Shown here piece after piece: positions 5,359 to 6,421 of a stretch of 6,421 nucleotides of DNA. The notes beneath the pieces were generated by a model. The model did no database searches. It was given only the letters and a program-made list of their open reading frames with translations, and was not told the origin of the DNA. The DNA lies in NCBI GenBank assembly GCA_029460375.1, contig JARPAQ010000093.1, positions 1-6,421 on the forward strand, in the 5' to 3' direction. The DNA comes from Nitrososphaerota archaeon. Its GTDB lineage: Archaea; Thermoproteota; Nitrososphaeria; Nitrososphaerales; JACPRH01. Within the stretch, counting starts at the first letter, position 1; each line of letters starts with the position of its first letter. The position numbers and the translations under genes are program-made.

Positions 5359-6421
5359 TCATCGGTGTAGAATGCGCTGTTGTAGCGTCTTTAGTGCTGT
5401 TTGGACGTTAGTGAGCCCAAATAACGGCAGTTCTCTATGAGCCTTATCCTCAAGAATCGTCTTGGATAAGTGTACATATTGTGCTGCGACATGCGGCCAT
5501 CGTCTAGCCTTCATACGCTCAATTGCTCTATGTTGAAGTCCAACTAAACGGGTGGGTCTACCCAGTAGCCAGTTTACCGCTTTAACTATCTCTCCTGAGT
5601 TACGAGGAGGCACCATTACACCGTTCGAATGGGCAAGTTCGTACTTTGAATGTGGGTATGGTGTTGAGACTACGGCCATACCGTGGGCAAGAGCGTATGT
5701 CAGGCAGCCACTGGAGCTCTGGTCTCGGTTTAGGTAGGGGGCCAAGTATATGTCTGAAGCGGCGAGGTATAGGCTCAGATTATCTTCGGGGAGAAAACTG
5801 TTGATGAACTTCACATGATCTTCCAGACCGAGTGCACGTACCCTCTCTTCCAGCTTCTCCCTGTAAGCCTCACCATACCTCCTCAAGATGCGTGGGTGGG
5901 TCTGGCCAAGGATGAGATAGATGGTGTCTGGGTGGCGATCTATGATCTTGGGGAGAGCTTCTACGGCATACTCCAAACCCTTATTAGGACTGATGAGGCC
6001 GAATGATGTCAGAACCCTCCTGTTGCTCAACCTTAGGCTCACCTTGGCTGTAACCTTATCAGGCCACTTGACTTCTGGGACGCCGTGAGGTATGAACTCT
6101 ACCTTGTGGTCACCACTCGCTTCATAAATTTCTGCCAGATCTTCTCTGTAGATTGAAGGTAGCACCACTACCGCATCACTGTTCTCCACGATTTTTCTGA
6201 TAACCTTGTATGCCGTCGAGTTCAGGTTATGATTTAACGTATGAAGGGTGGTTACGATGGGCTTTTCACACCGCTCCATGAAGTCTAGGATGTAGCTCCC
6301 CCCGACTCCTCCAAAGATGCCAAACTCGTGCTGTATGCAGACCAGGTCAGTCCTCGACTCGTTTATAGCTTTGGCAAGGGTAACGTAGGCTCGACGTTCG
6401 TCCTTAACGATTCTTAAGATC
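5359..6421 (-). CDS. Family 4 (GT-B) glycosyltransferase, N-terminus beyond window edge
   Basis: This retaining GT-B glycosyltransferase would transfer a sugar from a nucleotide-sugar donor to an unknown acceptor, probably in cell-surface or glycolipid synthesis. The frame runs open from 6421 down to the TGA at 5359 (353 residues visible), so the Met at 6279 is internal. The 47 codons before it encode conserved family sequence, including DLVCIQHEFGIFGG, directly continued by PIVTTLHT. Numbered from the Met at 6279, later landmarks are FIPHGVP at 62-68, the C-domain start TSFGLISPNKGLEYAVEAL at 91-109, LILGQTHP at 122-129, and the donor-site region DQSSSGCLTYALAHGMAVVSTPY at 186-208. The region after STPY (PHSKYEL) carries the Glu of the donor-binding motif. 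It converges with EF-2 and no partner gene is visible. The family is sure; donor and acceptor are unknown. Confidence 0.92.
   Translation of the reverse strand, partial: ILRIVKDERRAYVTLAKAINESRTDLVCIQHEFGIFGGVGGSYILDFMERCEKPIVTTLHTLNHNLNSTAYKVIRKIVENSDAVVVLPSIYREDLAEIYEASGDHKVEFIPHGVPEVKWPDKVTAKVSLRLSNRRVLTSFGLISPNKGLEYAVEALPKIIDRHPDTIYLILGQTHPRILRRYGEAYREKLEERVRALGLEDHVKFINSFLPEDNLSLYLAASDIYLAPYLNRDQSSSGCLTYALAHGMAVVSTPYPHSKYELAHSNGVMVPPRNSGEIVKAVNWLLGRPTRLVGLQHRAIERMKARRWPHVAAQYVHLSKTILEDKAHRELPLFGLTNVQTALKTLQQRILHR

Overview
The window is archaeal. A single-domain EF-2 with the thaumarchaeal/bathyarchaeal-style switch-I sequence RQMTI and the diphthamide histidine sits beside an archaeal-type SIS protein, and promoters look like BRE/TATA elements. 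The EF-2 sequence fits best somewhere in the TACK group (Thaumarchaeota, Aigarchaeota or Bathyarchaeota); the exact lineage cannot be fixed without a tree.

Layout: positions 1-2221 hold a + strand operon for the energy-coupling module of an ECF-type (group II) vitamin or metal transporter. It encodes two ABC ATPases (the first cut off by the left edge) and the membrane coupling protein EcfT, joined by an ATGA overlap and a 2-base gap. The substrate-binding S component is not in view. Convergent to it, on the - strand, is a SIS-domain protein resembling 6-phospho-3-hexuloisomerase (2270-2890). A 217-base divergent promoter region follows, then the gene for translation elongation factor 2 (3108-5330, +). 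Convergent with EF-2 is a family-4 glycosyltransferase on the - strand (5359 to the right edge), whose N-terminus lies outside the window; its reading frame stays open past the first internal Met.

The main discovery is in EF-2. Its frame is interrupted by an in-frame TAG at codon 24, just before the P-loop, inside about ten extra codons that EF-2 proteins do not have. The interruption folds into an archaeal bulge-helix-bulge (BHB) motif: a 4-bp central helix CAGG/CCUG, flanked by 3-nt bulges AAA and UAU, with an intron hairpin. Cutting after the second base of each bulge removes exactly 30 nt (3173-3202), removes the TAG, and restores the family sequence QIRNFGVIAHVDHGKTT. The spliced protein would be 730 residues, a normal EF-2 length. 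This is strong sequence evidence for a tiny tRNA-type intron in an essential translation gene, whose P-loop protein is made only if the mRNA is processed by the tRNA splicing machinery.

The transporter, SIS protein and glycosyltransferase have no evident functional link to EF-2; the neighbourhood looks like ordinary core genome.
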